DNA from: Clostridia bacterium
Lineage (GTDB): Bacteria; Bacillota; Peptococcia; DRI-13; UBA5745
Length of the DNA stretch: 64,000 nucleotides
Assembly: GCA_018434325.1 (NCBI GenBank)
Contig: JAHDPO010000004.1
Coordinates: 186,001 to 250,000, forward strand
Direction: 5' to 3'
Positions within the stretch are counted from its first letter, which is position 1. Every line of letters starts with the position of its first letter. A program made the translations under genes and the position numbers. Of the stretch, positions 34,569 through 42,036 are shown one piece after another. The notes beneath the pieces were generated by a model, which was not told where the DNA came from, did not search any database, and was given only the letters and a program-made list of their open reading frames with translations.

Positions 34569-35036
34569 GTGCGGTTAAAAGAAGGATTAGAGAAACTGAA
34601 GCTAAACCAGTACGCCATCTGGGCTATGCTGGGTTTAGGCATCCTGCTGATGTTGACCCCTGCGCTTTTATCCAATGGTAATAGGAATGGAGCGGCGGCT
34701 CTGGGCGCCTCCTCCGGTCAAAGCTTCAGCGGTACGGTAAATAGCGAAGGAACCCTGTTGGCGGAGCAGGCGGCCGCCGTCCTTGCCACCATCAAAGACG
34801 CCGGAGAGGTTAAGGTGGTTCTTCTTCTGAAAAAAAGCAGCGGTCAAGAGGAAACTCAAGCTTTTGGCAGCAGCGCTTCCCGGCAGCTCTTAGGCCCGGA
34901 AATCCGAGGCGTGCTGATTACTGCCGGCGGCGCCGGCAACCCTGAAGTACGCTGGCAGATATATCAGGCCGCCGCCGCCCTGTTCGACGTTCCCGCTAAA
35001 ATGATTTATGTGGCCGAAGGGGGAGAGAAGCAATGA
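34569..35036 (+). CDS. spoIIIAG: Stage III sporulation protein AG
   Basis: A 155-residue protein with one span near 14-36 (AIWAMLGLGILLMLTPALL) and an external domain with the family segments EVKVVLLLKKSSG, EIRGVLITAGGAG and KMIYVAEGG. In Bacillus it forms a large channel ring and is about 229 residues, so this copy is short, mainly in the linker. GTG 34569 is preferred. TTG 34560 abuts the AAAGGGAAGG site. It overlaps spoIIIAH by 4 bases. Confidence 0.88.
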   Translation: MRLKEGLEKLKLNQYAIWAMLGLGILLMLTPALLSNGNRNGAAALGASSGQSFSGTVNSEGTLLAEQAAAVLATIKDAGEVKVVLLLKKSSGQEETQAFGSSASRQLLGPEIRGVLITAGGAGNPEVRWQIYQAAAALFDVPAKMIYVAEGGEKQ

Positions 35037-35683
35037 ATTTATTTATCCGTTTTGGAACATTAAAACTGGTGGCAGGCTTCGGCGCTATCTGCATCATGTT
35101 TGCCGCCGGGTTATCGCTAAGCAATCTGGTGAATCCCCGGCAGGCGGAATTATCGGCCATGAGGCGGGCAGCTGCTCAAGAGGATTCCCCGGCTATAGGC
35201 GCCAGTCAGACTCCGGCTGTCAGTACGGCTCCCTCCCCGGCTGCCCCGGCGGCGGTTCCCCTTGAACCGGAACCAGCAGATGAACCCATGACTGAGGCCA
35301 AGCTGGTATTTAATGAAACTCCGCTGGCAGAGGACAGTTTGACTGCTTACCGCATCGACCGCTGGCGCGCCAGAAGCCAAAGGACAACCTTCCTGGAGGC
35401 CGTTGCCCAAGACAGCAGCATTGCCGAAGCCGAAAGAACCAGAGCCAGGCAATCTTTATGGGAAGAATACAGCCGCCAGGAAAAAGAGCTGGCCTGCGAA
35501 GAAGCTATGCTATCCAAAGGTTTTGGACCGGTACTGGTGACTATTGACGAAAGCAACCGCCTTACGGCTTTAGTGCCCACCGCTATGTTTAGCGACACAG
35601 AACTGGTGCAAATCAGCGACATCCTCTGCCGTTTGGGAGGCTGCCGTGAGGAAGATATCATCTTAATCCCTTTGTCGAATTAA
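35033..35683 (+). CDS. spoIIIAH: Stage III sporulation protein AH
   Basis: A 216-residue bitopic protein with a span near 12-32, a Pro/Ala-rich linker (about 50-90) and a YscJ-like ring-building domain from about 105. The charged helix YRIDRWRARSQRTTFLEAV and the KGFGPVLVTID strand are typical. SpoIIIAH binds SpoIIQ across the intermembrane space, joining mother cell and forespore. The ATGA overlap with spoIIIAG implies coupled translation. It is the last spoIIIA gene. Confidence 0.93.
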   Translation: MNLFIRFGTLKLVAGFGAICIMFAAGLSLSNLVNPRQAELSAMRRAAAQEDSPAIGASQTPAVSTAPSPAAPAAVPLEPEPADEPMTEAKLVFNETPLAEDSLTAYRIDRWRARSQRTTFLEAVAQDSSIAEAERTRARQSLWEEYSRQEKELACEEAMLSKGFGPVLVTIDESNRLTALVPTAMFSDTELVQISDILCRLGGCREEDIILIPLSN

Positions 35684-35802
35684 CCCTTTGCAATATATTG
35701 GCTGTCAATTTTACAAATAAAAAGCAGGAGTTTCAGGATATTTATAGAATCTTAACAAACTAAGACAACGAAATGTAGGTTACAGGAAAGGAGCCAGTCT
35801 CT

Positions 35803-36165
35803 TTGGTCGGCAGTATAAGCGAATTGAAGCGCAACCTGCTAAAATCTTTTGACAGTATCTATCTGGATATATTTCAATTTGGCGTAAAGCGTTTAAGTAT
35901 TGATATTGTGGGCAATCGGATCCTGATCGTCGGCGAGCACGCCAGGCTGCCGGGTCTGCAAGCCCTGGATCATTCTCAGCGCTTTGTGACCAGACTGACG
36001 GATGTAGCCTTATTGGATGAGTGCAAGGTCAGGCTCAGGCAGGCTATTGAGGAAAAGATGCCCGACGTCAAGGTGCTGACGGTTTTAAATGATTACGATC
36101 CCCATACGGAGATTGCCGCTACCGTCATTGTCACCGAGGGAGAGCTTTTAAGCCCCCGCAATTAA
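35803..36165 (+). CDS. DUF2294/MpsC-like small protein
   Basis: A 120-residue soluble alpha/beta protein. The pattern of a helix, RLSIDIVGNRILIVGE, a helix, KVRLRQAIEEKMPDVKVLTVLND and a final strand resembles DUF2294, also named MpsC-like for a link to sodium-bicarbonate transport in Staphylococcus. The match is by eye and moderate. The start is TTG 35803, 9 bases after GGAAAGGAG. It begins an insert between spoIIIAH and asp23, where accBC stand in Bacillus. Confidence 0.5.
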   Translation: MVGSISELKRNLLKSFDSIYLDIFQFGVKRLSIDIVGNRILIVGEHARLPGLQALDHSQRFVTRLTDVALLDECKVRLRQAIEEKMPDVKVLTVLNDYDPHTEIAATVIVTEGELLSPRN

Positions 36166-36261
36166 TGAACAGAGATATCAGGGTAGGGCCTTCGCTTGCG
36201 TCGGCAATGCCTCTGCAGCAAAAAACTGATGGTGAGTAGCTCCTTATCGGGAGTTGGATAG

Positions 36262-36336
36262 CCGCCGGTTTAAGGTAAATTACGTCTGATCTTTAAAAAG
36301 ATCCGGCGAATTTCTTTATGCCGGCGGTTTTGTTTT
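36262..36336 (+). promoter_or_regulatory. Candidate attenuator with competing stems in the transporter leader
   Basis: CCGCCGG (36262-36268) can pair with CCGGCGG (36321-36327), which abuts TTTTGTTTT. The overlapping CGCCGG (36263-36268) can instead pair with CCGGCG (36303-36308). A GATCTT-AAGATC hairpin (36288-36303) lies between. The two states look like terminator and antiterminator. Confidence 0.45.
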
Positions 36337-36371
36337 GCCGTCCGTGAATAGTACCGTAAGGGGGGTGATCC

Positions 36372-36404
36372 ATGGTCAGAATCTGTGTTTTAGTAAATTT
36401 ATAA
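36372..36404 (+). CDS. Candidate 10-residue leader peptide (uORF)
   Basis: ATG GTC AGA ATC TGT GTT TTA GTA AAT TTA TAA encodes MVRICVLVNL. It is preceded by AAGGGGGGTGATCC (36358-36371), an extended near-match to the 16S 3' end, stronger than most genuine sites here. It ends 46 bases before the transporter ATG. No protein evidence is possible from sequence. Confidence 0.35.
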   Translation: MVRICVLVNL

Positions 36405-36450
36405 GATCAATGTTCTGCATCGTAGTAATTCAATAAGGAGGTCTTTTATT

Positions 36451-37524
36451 ATGATAACGCCGAAAAAAACGAATAAGGCCATGCCGAAAATGACCATTGT
36501 GGGCTTGGTGGTTCTTGCTTTATGTTTACTGGGTCTCTTTTTTAAGCCTAACAGCCTTAATGAGGGCTTTAACGCCATGGTCTCCAATGCTCATCCCATC
36601 GTCATCAATGTGGGTCTGCTCAGCACTATGTCCACATCGATCATCATCAGCGTCATCATGGGACGTTTCCTGGAACGCCTGGGCTTTACCGACGCTATGA
36701 TGCGGCTGTTTCTGCCCGTGGGCAAGCTGCTGAACGTCAACTGCGCAATTTTAATTCCGGCTATCTACAACATCCTGGGCGATATCAATGCGGCAGGCCG
36801 CATCTCCGGCCCCATTCTGGTTAAAACCGGCGCCACCAAGGATGAGAAGAAACTGGCGATTTTCACCATGGTTCAATCCCAGCAGTCTTTTTCTACTTTT
36901 ATGCTGGGTCTGGGCTGTTTGACTCTCTGCGGCGCCAGAGTTTTTGCCGTAGTGGCCATCGCTATTTTTGCTCCCCTGGTAATTTGCCCGGCCATCGGCC
37001 GATTGTTCTGGCGGGATTGTAAAGCTGTGGAGATCGAGGATCTGCCAAATTTCACGCCGGATACCCCTATCCTTAACGGCCTCTTTGCTTCCGGCCAGGA
37101 GGGTATCAATGTCTTATTACACTTGGTACTGCCTGCTTTTGCCGTTGTTTTCGGCATCATCGGACTTTTGGATTTTATCGGCATTTGGCAGTATGTCAAC
37201 AACTTCCTGATCTCGGCAATGACTGCGTTAAATATTGATCCGGAAACGGGAATTCTCAGCATCATGGCGTCGCCGACCCTGGCGATGAGCAATCTTCAGG
37301 CTACCGCCGCCACCATCAATCCCAAATGGGTCATCGGCTCTTTTGTCATGGGCGCATCCGGCTTCCCGCTGTCCGTTATTTTCGGCCAAATTCCCATGAT
37401 CTGGGCCCAGTCCTGCGAAATGGAGCCCAGTGAAGCCTTAAAACCTGCTTTGATCGGCATCGTTGTTCGGGTGCTGACCGCCGGCTTTATCGCCACGGTC
37501 TTGGGCGGCCTGCTGCTAAACTAG
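36451..37524 (+). CDS. Gate-domain-like membrane protein, putative transporter
   Basis: A 357-residue polytopic protein with about nine hydrophobic segments after a basic N-terminus (TPKKTNKAMPK). It resembles the clostridial CD0519/CD1768 membrane family and has features of nucleoside-recognition (Gate) proteins, such as NILGDINAAGRISGP and the Gln/Ser-rich TMVQSQQSFSTFMLG. The substrate is unknown. AAGGAGGTC lies 8 bases before the ATG. It is followed 28 bases later by an amidohydrolase, suggesting uptake and then hydrolysis of one compound. Confidence 0.65.
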   Translation: MITPKKTNKAMPKMTIVGLVVLALCLLGLFFKPNSLNEGFNAMVSNAHPIVINVGLLSTMSTSIIISVIMGRFLERLGFTDAMMRLFLPVGKLLNVNCAILIPAIYNILGDINAAGRISGPILVKTGATKDEKKLAIFTMVQSQQSFSTFMLGLGCLTLCGARVFAVVAIAIFAPLVICPAIGRLFWRDCKAVEIEDLPNFTPDTPILNGLFASGQEGINVLLHLVLPAFAVVFGIIGLLDFIGIWQYVNNFLISAMTALNIDPETGILSIMASPTLAMSNLQATAATINPKWVIGSFVMGASGFPLSVIFGQIPMIWAQSCEMEPSEALKPALIGIVVRVLTAGFIATVLGGLLLN

Positions 37525-37552
37525 ATCCAGGGGCCCACCCAAGGAGGAACTT

Positions 37553-38767
37553 ATGGAAGATCTGCTGATTCAAAATGTGGAGATCTGGACGCTGGAGGAT
37601 TCCCGGGTGATCGGCCGGGGCTGGCTCACTGCCCGGAAGGGCAAAATTACCAGCCTGGGCCAGGGCGCCCCGCCGCCGGATCTTGAGGCTAAAACCACAA
37701 TTGACGGACAAGGAAGGCTTTTGCTGCCCGGCCTGGTGGATTGCCATACCCATTTGATGGAATATGCCACCGCAGAAATCAATCATACCCAGGGAAAAGC
37801 CCAGGGGATGGCTGCCGCATCCAACCTGCTGCTGGCTTTGCAGTCGGGTATTGTCGCTACCGGCGAGCATCATTTGGGTCATCCGGTTCTGGACATGCCT
37901 ATGGAAAAATACAAGGAAATCCTGAAAGCCACGCCACTGGCCTCCGCCATAGCTTACGGCTGCTGCTGGCTGGGCTTTGAGCCCAAGATTTTGACCAGCG
38001 CCACCAGGCCGGGAGCCTCCTTTACAGAGGATGTATTGACGGATGAAGATTATCTGCTGATGGCGGAGGCTTCGGAGTTTCCCGGAGAAAATTTGTTTTT
38101 AAATTACACCTGTGCCAATGCTCCTTTGACTGCGGCCCCCCATGCCGGGGACGTCACCTATGACGGCGAGAAGCTGCGCCATATTATTGAGCTGTTCCAC
38201 AGCCGGGGCAAGGCTGTAGGCGCTCACATCGAGGGGGATGCCTCGGCCCGGTTATTCATCGAAGCCGGCGGCGATGTGATCCACCACGGCCATAATTTAT
38301 CGCCGGAAATGGGTGTGCTAATGGCTGAAAAGGGCGTTTCTTTGGTATTGACCCCTGTGGCCGGCACCAGCAAACGGCCTACAAGCCCCGAGGAAACTCT
38401 GGCTTTCTACCGCCAGGGCGTATTTTTGGCTCTGGCCAGCGACGCCTACATCTATCCTCATCCCGAGGCCGATTGGATATCTCTGCCGGCAAACCGACTG
38501 GCCGGCCCGGCGGAATACCTGCAAATCGTCGGTTCCACTCTCCGTTATTTTGTGGAAAAGGGAGTAGAAAAAAGTGAAGCGCTGAAGCTGGTCACTGTAA
38601 ATCCCCGCCGGCTTTTGCGGCCTGGGGAGGAGGAGGCTGTGCTGAAGCCCGGGCGGCCGGCGGACATGATTTTATGCGACAAGCTGCCGGCATTGGCCAC
38701 GGAAGATCCGGCGGACATTGTGCTGGTAATTACCCAAGGCCGTGTCCAGGTTGATAAAAGAGTTTAA
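37553..38767 (+). CDS. Amidohydrolase family protein (imidazolonepropionase/prolidase-like)
   Basis: A 404-residue metal-dependent hydrolase. Metal ligands are visible: DCHTHLME near 63-70 (HxH), GAHIEGD near 224, HHGHN near 244 and the catalytic Asp in ASDAYIYPHPE near 300. The ends form the usual beta-sandwich (LLIQNVEIWTLED; RPADMILCD). These features fit the HutI/aryldialkylphosphatase-like subgroup. The substrate cannot be told from the motifs. AAGGAGGAA precedes the ATG. A very strong terminator closes the unit. Confidence 0.8.
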   Translation: MEDLLIQNVEIWTLEDSRVIGRGWLTARKGKITSLGQGAPPPDLEAKTTIDGQGRLLLPGLVDCHTHLMEYATAEINHTQGKAQGMAAASNLLLALQSGIVATGEHHLGHPVLDMPMEKYKEILKATPLASAIAYGCCWLGFEPKILTSATRPGASFTEDVLTDEDYLLMAEASEFPGENLFLNYTCANAPLTAAPHAGDVTYDGEKLRHIIELFHSRGKAVGAHIEGDASARLFIEAGGDVIHHGHNLSPEMGVLMAEKGVSLVLTPVAGTSKRPTSPEETLAFYRQGVFLALASDAYIYPHPEADWISLPANRLAGPAEYLQIVGSTLRYFVEKGVEKSEALKLVTVNPRRLLRPGEEEAVLKPGRPADMILCDKLPALATEDPADIVLVITQGRVQVDKRV

Positions 38768-38817
38768 GCGCCGCGTTTCTGGGGACAAGCCGCAGCCAGG
38801 AAAGGGAGGAAGACCAG

Positions 38818-38865
38818 GGGCCGCTCAAATTGGTTTTTGAAAACCAATTTGAGCGGCCCTTTTTT
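38818..38865 (+). terminator. Very strong rho-independent terminator
   Basis: A perfect inverted repeat with arms of about 20 bases (38818-38837 and 38840-38859), starting GGGCCGCTC and ending GAGCGGCCC, is followed by six T. It closes the transporter-amidohydrolase transcript. Confidence 0.95.
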
Positions 38866-39038
38866 GCATCATTGCTAAAGATAATTAGCAGGTCTTTTCG
38901 TGGGTGCGCTATACTTTGGCGCTGCCGTTCTCTGGGTCTGTTGCACCTTTTCTTCAAATTAAGGACATAACTCCTTTTTTCCGTAGCCGTAGTAAAAAAC
39001 CCGGAAAAATGGTATAGTAATAGCAATGAGGTGATGGT

Positions 39039-39470
39039 ATGACAGGCGGCGAAAAAATCGAAGGCAAGGATATTGCCAAAGAGGAAGATCAGCAAAAAAT
39101 CAAAGCAGAGATCATCGGCGGCAGAATCGGCGTTCTGGTTTTGCAGGCCGCCGGTGTAGAGAAGCTTTCCGGCAGCGCCATAGCCGGCCTGGGCGAAAAA
39201 GTAGGCGTGAAAAAGCCGGCCAAGGGAGTCCGGGTGGTGCTGAAGGAAGACGCCGCTCTGGTGGATATTCATATTGTGACGACTTTCGGCAAACCGATTC
39301 CGGAGATTGCCCGTTATATTCAAAAAGAAATCAAAAACCTGTTTAACGAAGAATTTTCTTCCTATCATTTAACGGCGGTAAACGTATGGGTCGACAGCGT
39401 TAATTTTAGCGAAGAAGCAATAAAATACCGGGATCAGGCGATAGCGTTGCTAAAACAGGAGGAAGAATAA
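39039..39470 (+). CDS. Asp23/Gls24 family protein (YqhY-like)
   Basis: A 143-residue Asp23-family protein. Conserved parts are IGGRIGVLVLQAAGVEKLSG, KGVRVVLKEDAALVDIHIV and IARYIQKEIKNLF. In Bacillus yqhY lies beside accBC and nusB and affects lipid homeostasis. Here accBC are missing but nusB still follows. GAGGTGAT lies 5 bases before the ATG. A weak TATAGT at 39013-39018 may be its -10. Confidence 0.85.
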   Translation: MTGGEKIEGKDIAKEEDQQKIKAEIIGGRIGVLVLQAAGVEKLSGSAIAGLGEKVGVKKPAKGVRVVLKEDAALVDIHIVTTFGKPIPEIARYIQKEIKNLFNEEFSSYHLTAVNVWVDSVNFSEEAIKYRDQAIALLKQEEE

Positions 39471-39545
39471 AAAAAATGCTCTGGCCGGCGGCTTTCTTAG
39501 CGATAATTCTGCCTATTTGAGTTGGAAAATTACCGGGATTTTCCC

Positions 39546-39574
39546 TTGCGTTTATGAAGCGAAGGGTTTATATT
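39546..39574 (+). promoter_or_regulatory. Possible nusB promoter
   Basis: TTGCGT (39546-39551, 3 of 6) and TATATT (39569-39574, 5 of 6) are separated by 17 bases in an AT-rich stretch before nusB. Confidence 0.4.
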
Positions 39575-39650
39575 ATTAACATTATATCGCATCCGCAATG
39601 AAAAATAGTGATGTTTGAAAATGGCGTATTATAGGAGGACCGGTTTGAAT

Positions 39651-40100
39651 ATGAAACGGCGCAATACCCGGGAACTGGTAATTAAGGCATTGTTTGCTTA
39701 TGAAATTGAGAAGGGAGACCCTTTCCGGCAATTGGATTATATTGCCGGTGACTGGGAGATGGCCGGTTTTGACGAAGGCAAGCTGGAAACCTTTTTAGCC
39801 GGAATCGAAGATGAATATGCCCGGCGGCTTACTTCCGGCATCCTGGAAAACAAGGAAGAGCTGGACAAAATCATCGGGGATTTCGCCGTGGATTGGGAGA
39901 TCGGACGTCTGGGCGGGGCTGAACGCAATATTTTGCGGATGGGCCTTTATGAGATGCTCTATGATGAAAAGCTGCCCCCGGCCATCGCTATCAATGAGGC
40001 CGTGGATTTAATCAAAAAATACGGCAGTCAGGAATCCGCCAAATTCGTTAACGGCATACTGGGCAAAAAAGCCGAAGAGCTGAAAGCGGCGACTCCCTGA
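39651..40100 (+). CDS. nusB: Transcription antitermination factor NusB
   Basis: A 149-residue all-helical protein that binds boxA RNA with NusE in rRNA antitermination. MKRRNTRELVIKALFAYE, the central WEIGRLGGAERNILRMGLYEM and AINEAVDLIKKYGSQESAKF are family hallmarks. AGGAGG ends 6 bases before a TTG at 39645 and 12 before this ATG, so initiation two codons earlier is equally likely. It overlaps the next gene by one base. Confidence 0.95.
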   Translation: MKRRNTRELVIKALFAYEIEKGDPFRQLDYIAGDWEMAGFDEGKLETFLAGIEDEYARRLTSGILENKEELDKIIGDFAVDWEIGRLGGAERNILRMGLYEMLYDEKLPPAIAINEAVDLIKKYGSQESAKFVNGILGKKAEELKAATP

Positions 40101-41161
40101 TGGACAAGGTGTTTTTAGGGCTGGATACCAGCTGTTATACCACTTCACTGGCTTTGACGGATGAAGCAGGCCGGCTGCTGTATCAGAAGCGCCGTCTTTT
40201 GCCGGTGAAGCAGGGAGAAAAGGGCTTGCGGCAGTCGGAAGCCTTTTATCAGCACATGGTTCATCTTCCGGAGCTTTTTAAAGAAATGGAAGCAGCTCTG
40301 ACTTATCCCTTGACTGATCGCTTAACGGCTGTGGCCGTCAGCGCCAGACCTTGCCGCCGCCAGGATTCTTATATGCCGGTGTTTCGGGCCGGCCAGGCTG
40401 TTGCCCAGGCTTTAGCCGCCGCCGCCGCCGTTCCTCTGATTGAGACAACCCACCAGGAGGGCCATTTGATGGCGGCCCTTTGGTCGGCAGATTTAAAGGC
40501 CCTCTTTGATTGCCAAGCGGAGGCTTTTTGCCTTACGCAAGGCAGGGCTTTGGATTGGCAGAAGCTTTGCCCGTTTTTAGCTTATCATCTATCCGGCGGT
40601 ACTACCGAATTGATCTTGGTTCATCAGGTGGTCCAGGATCAATTCTTTTGTTTTGACTATTCTGTGGTTTCCGGTACTTCGGATATTCCTGCCGGCCAGT
40701 TGGTCGACCGGACAGGCCAGATACTGGGCTTGCCCTTTCCCGCCGGTCCTCATTTGGAAAAGCTGGCCTTGGTTAAAGGCGCCGCCGCACAGCCTCTAGA
40801 GAGTATCCCCACCCATTGCCGCCAGGGTTTTATCAGCTTCAGCGGCGGTGAGGCCTGGGCCAAGCGTGCTTTGGCCGGCGGCAAGGAACCGGCGGAGATT
40901 GCCAGAACCATTGAGCATTATATAGCCGGCAGCCTGGTCAAATCCGCAAAGGCTTATTTGGATCAAGAACCGGCAAAACGGCCTAAGTTTATTATTTTTA
41001 TGGGCGGAGTGGCCTCCAACGCCTATATCCGCCAGTTTCTGCAAACCCGCCTGGAGAGAAAAATCCCCTGTGTTTTTGCCCTTCCGGAATACAGCACCGA
41101 CAACGCTTTAGGGACGGCATTGATCGGAGCTGCATCAATAAATAAAGGGAGCAGCCATTAA
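40100..41161 (+). CDS. Kae1/TsaD-like ASKHA protein
   Basis: A 353-residue paralogue of TsaD, the tRNA N6-threonylcarbamoyladenosine synthase, often annotated O-sialoglycoprotein endopeptidase. It keeps the nucleotide-binding LGLDTSCYTTS, the metal site HQEGH (His118, His122), YHLSGGTTELILV and a C-terminal GGVASNAYIR with Asp in STDNALGTA. It differs from true TsaD, whose first motif is usually ETSCDET, and its place between nusB and xseA marks a separate clostridial group. The ATG overlaps the nusB stop. The role is unknown. Confidence 0.8.
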   Translation: MDKVFLGLDTSCYTTSLALTDEAGRLLYQKRRLLPVKQGEKGLRQSEAFYQHMVHLPELFKEMEAALTYPLTDRLTAVAVSARPCRRQDSYMPVFRAGQAVAQALAAAAAVPLIETTHQEGHLMAALWSADLKALFDCQAEAFCLTQGRALDWQKLCPFLAYHLSGGTTELILVHQVVQDQFFCFDYSVVSGTSDIPAGQLVDRTGQILGLPFPAGPHLEKLALVKGAAAQPLESIPTHCRQGFISFSGGEAWAKRALAGGKEPAEIARTIEHYIAGSLVKSAKAYLDQEPAKRPKFIIFMGGVASNAYIRQFLQTRLERKIPCVFALPEYSTDNALGTALIGAASINKGSSH

Positions 41162-41181
41162 ATTATTAAGGAGGGATGTAA

Positions 41182-42036
41182 TTGTTCAAGATCATTTCAA
41201 AAGAAGATCTGGGCAATAAAGTCTATGGTTTCGTTGTCGAGGCCCCCAGAATCGCCGCCAAGGCGCAGCCGGGACAGTTTTTTATTGTCAGGCAGGGAGA
41301 GGGCTACGAGCGTATACCTTTGACGATTGCCGATTTTGACCGGGAAAAACAGACAATTACCATGGTGTTTCAGGCGGTGGGCGCTTCCACCCTGGCTTTG
41401 GCAAAACTGGAACCCGGCGATGAAGTAACCGATATGGTAGGTCCTTTGGGACAGCCTTCGGAAATTGAGAACTTAGGCAAAGTAGTCGTTGTAGGCGGCG
41501 GCGTGGGTGTTGCGCCTATTTATCCGATTGCCAGAGCTTTAAAGGCAGCCGGCAATGAAGTGATTTCCATTATCGGCGCCCGCAGCAAGGATTTGCTTTT
41601 CTGGGAAGACAGAATGCGGGAAGCCAGCAGCCGCCTCCTGGTTGCCACCGACGACGGCTCTTACGGCCAAAAAGGTTTCGTTACCACTTTGCTGGAGGAT
41701 TTGCTCAAAACCGAAGATATCGCCAGGATCTGGGCTATCGGCCCCATGGTCATGATGCGGGCGGTGACCAATCTGACCCGGCCTTATGGCACGAAGACCA
41801 TTGTCAGCATGAACCCCATCATGGTTGACGGCACCGGCATGTGCGGCGCCTGCCGGGTGGCGGTAGACGGCCAGACCAAGTTTGCCTGCGTAGACGGTCC
41901 GGAGTTTGACGGCCATGCCATCGACTTTGATCTGGCCATGAAAAGAGCGGCTATGTTCAAAGATAAAGAGAAAGAAGCTATGGAGGCTTTGGAAGCAAAA
42001 CTGAACGGAGGTGGCTGCCAGTGTCAAAACAAGTAA
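41182..42036 (+). CDS. nfnA: NfnA-like FAD/[2Fe-2S] subunit (PyrK/SudB family)
   Basis: A 284-residue ferredoxin-NADP reductase-fold protein. FAD-binding PGQFFIVRQGEGYERIPLTI is followed by NAD-binding VVVGGGVGVAPIYPIARAL, and C-terminal cysteines MCGACRVAVDG plus FACVDGPEFDG hold a [2Fe-2S] cluster. It pairs with the next gene as the small subunit of NADH-dependent reduced ferredoxin:NADP+ oxidoreductase, an electron-bifurcating enzyme of anaerobes. A dihydroorotate or sulfide dehydrogenase role is less likely because no pyr gene is near. The start is TTG, 6 bases after AAGGAGGG. Confidence 0.85.
   Translation: MFKIISKEDLGNKVYGFVVEAPRIAAKAQPGQFFIVRQGEGYERIPLTIADFDREKQTITMVFQAVGASTLALAKLEPGDEVTDMVGPLGQPSEIENLGKVVVVGGGVGVAPIYPIARALKAAGNEVISIIGARSKDLLFWEDRMREASSRLLVATDDGSYGQKGFVTTLLEDLLKTEDIARIWAIGPMVMMRAVTNLTRPYGTKTIVSMNPIMVDGTGMCGACRVAVDGQTKFACVDGPEFDGHAIDFDLAMKRAAMFKDKEKEAMEALEAKLNGGGCQCQNK

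Noticed and set aside
36220-36336. yybP-ykoY (Mn2+) riboswitch in the transporter leader
   Set aside because: Only GAGTAGC resembles the first conserved loop. The matching 3' loop and P1 pairing are missing.
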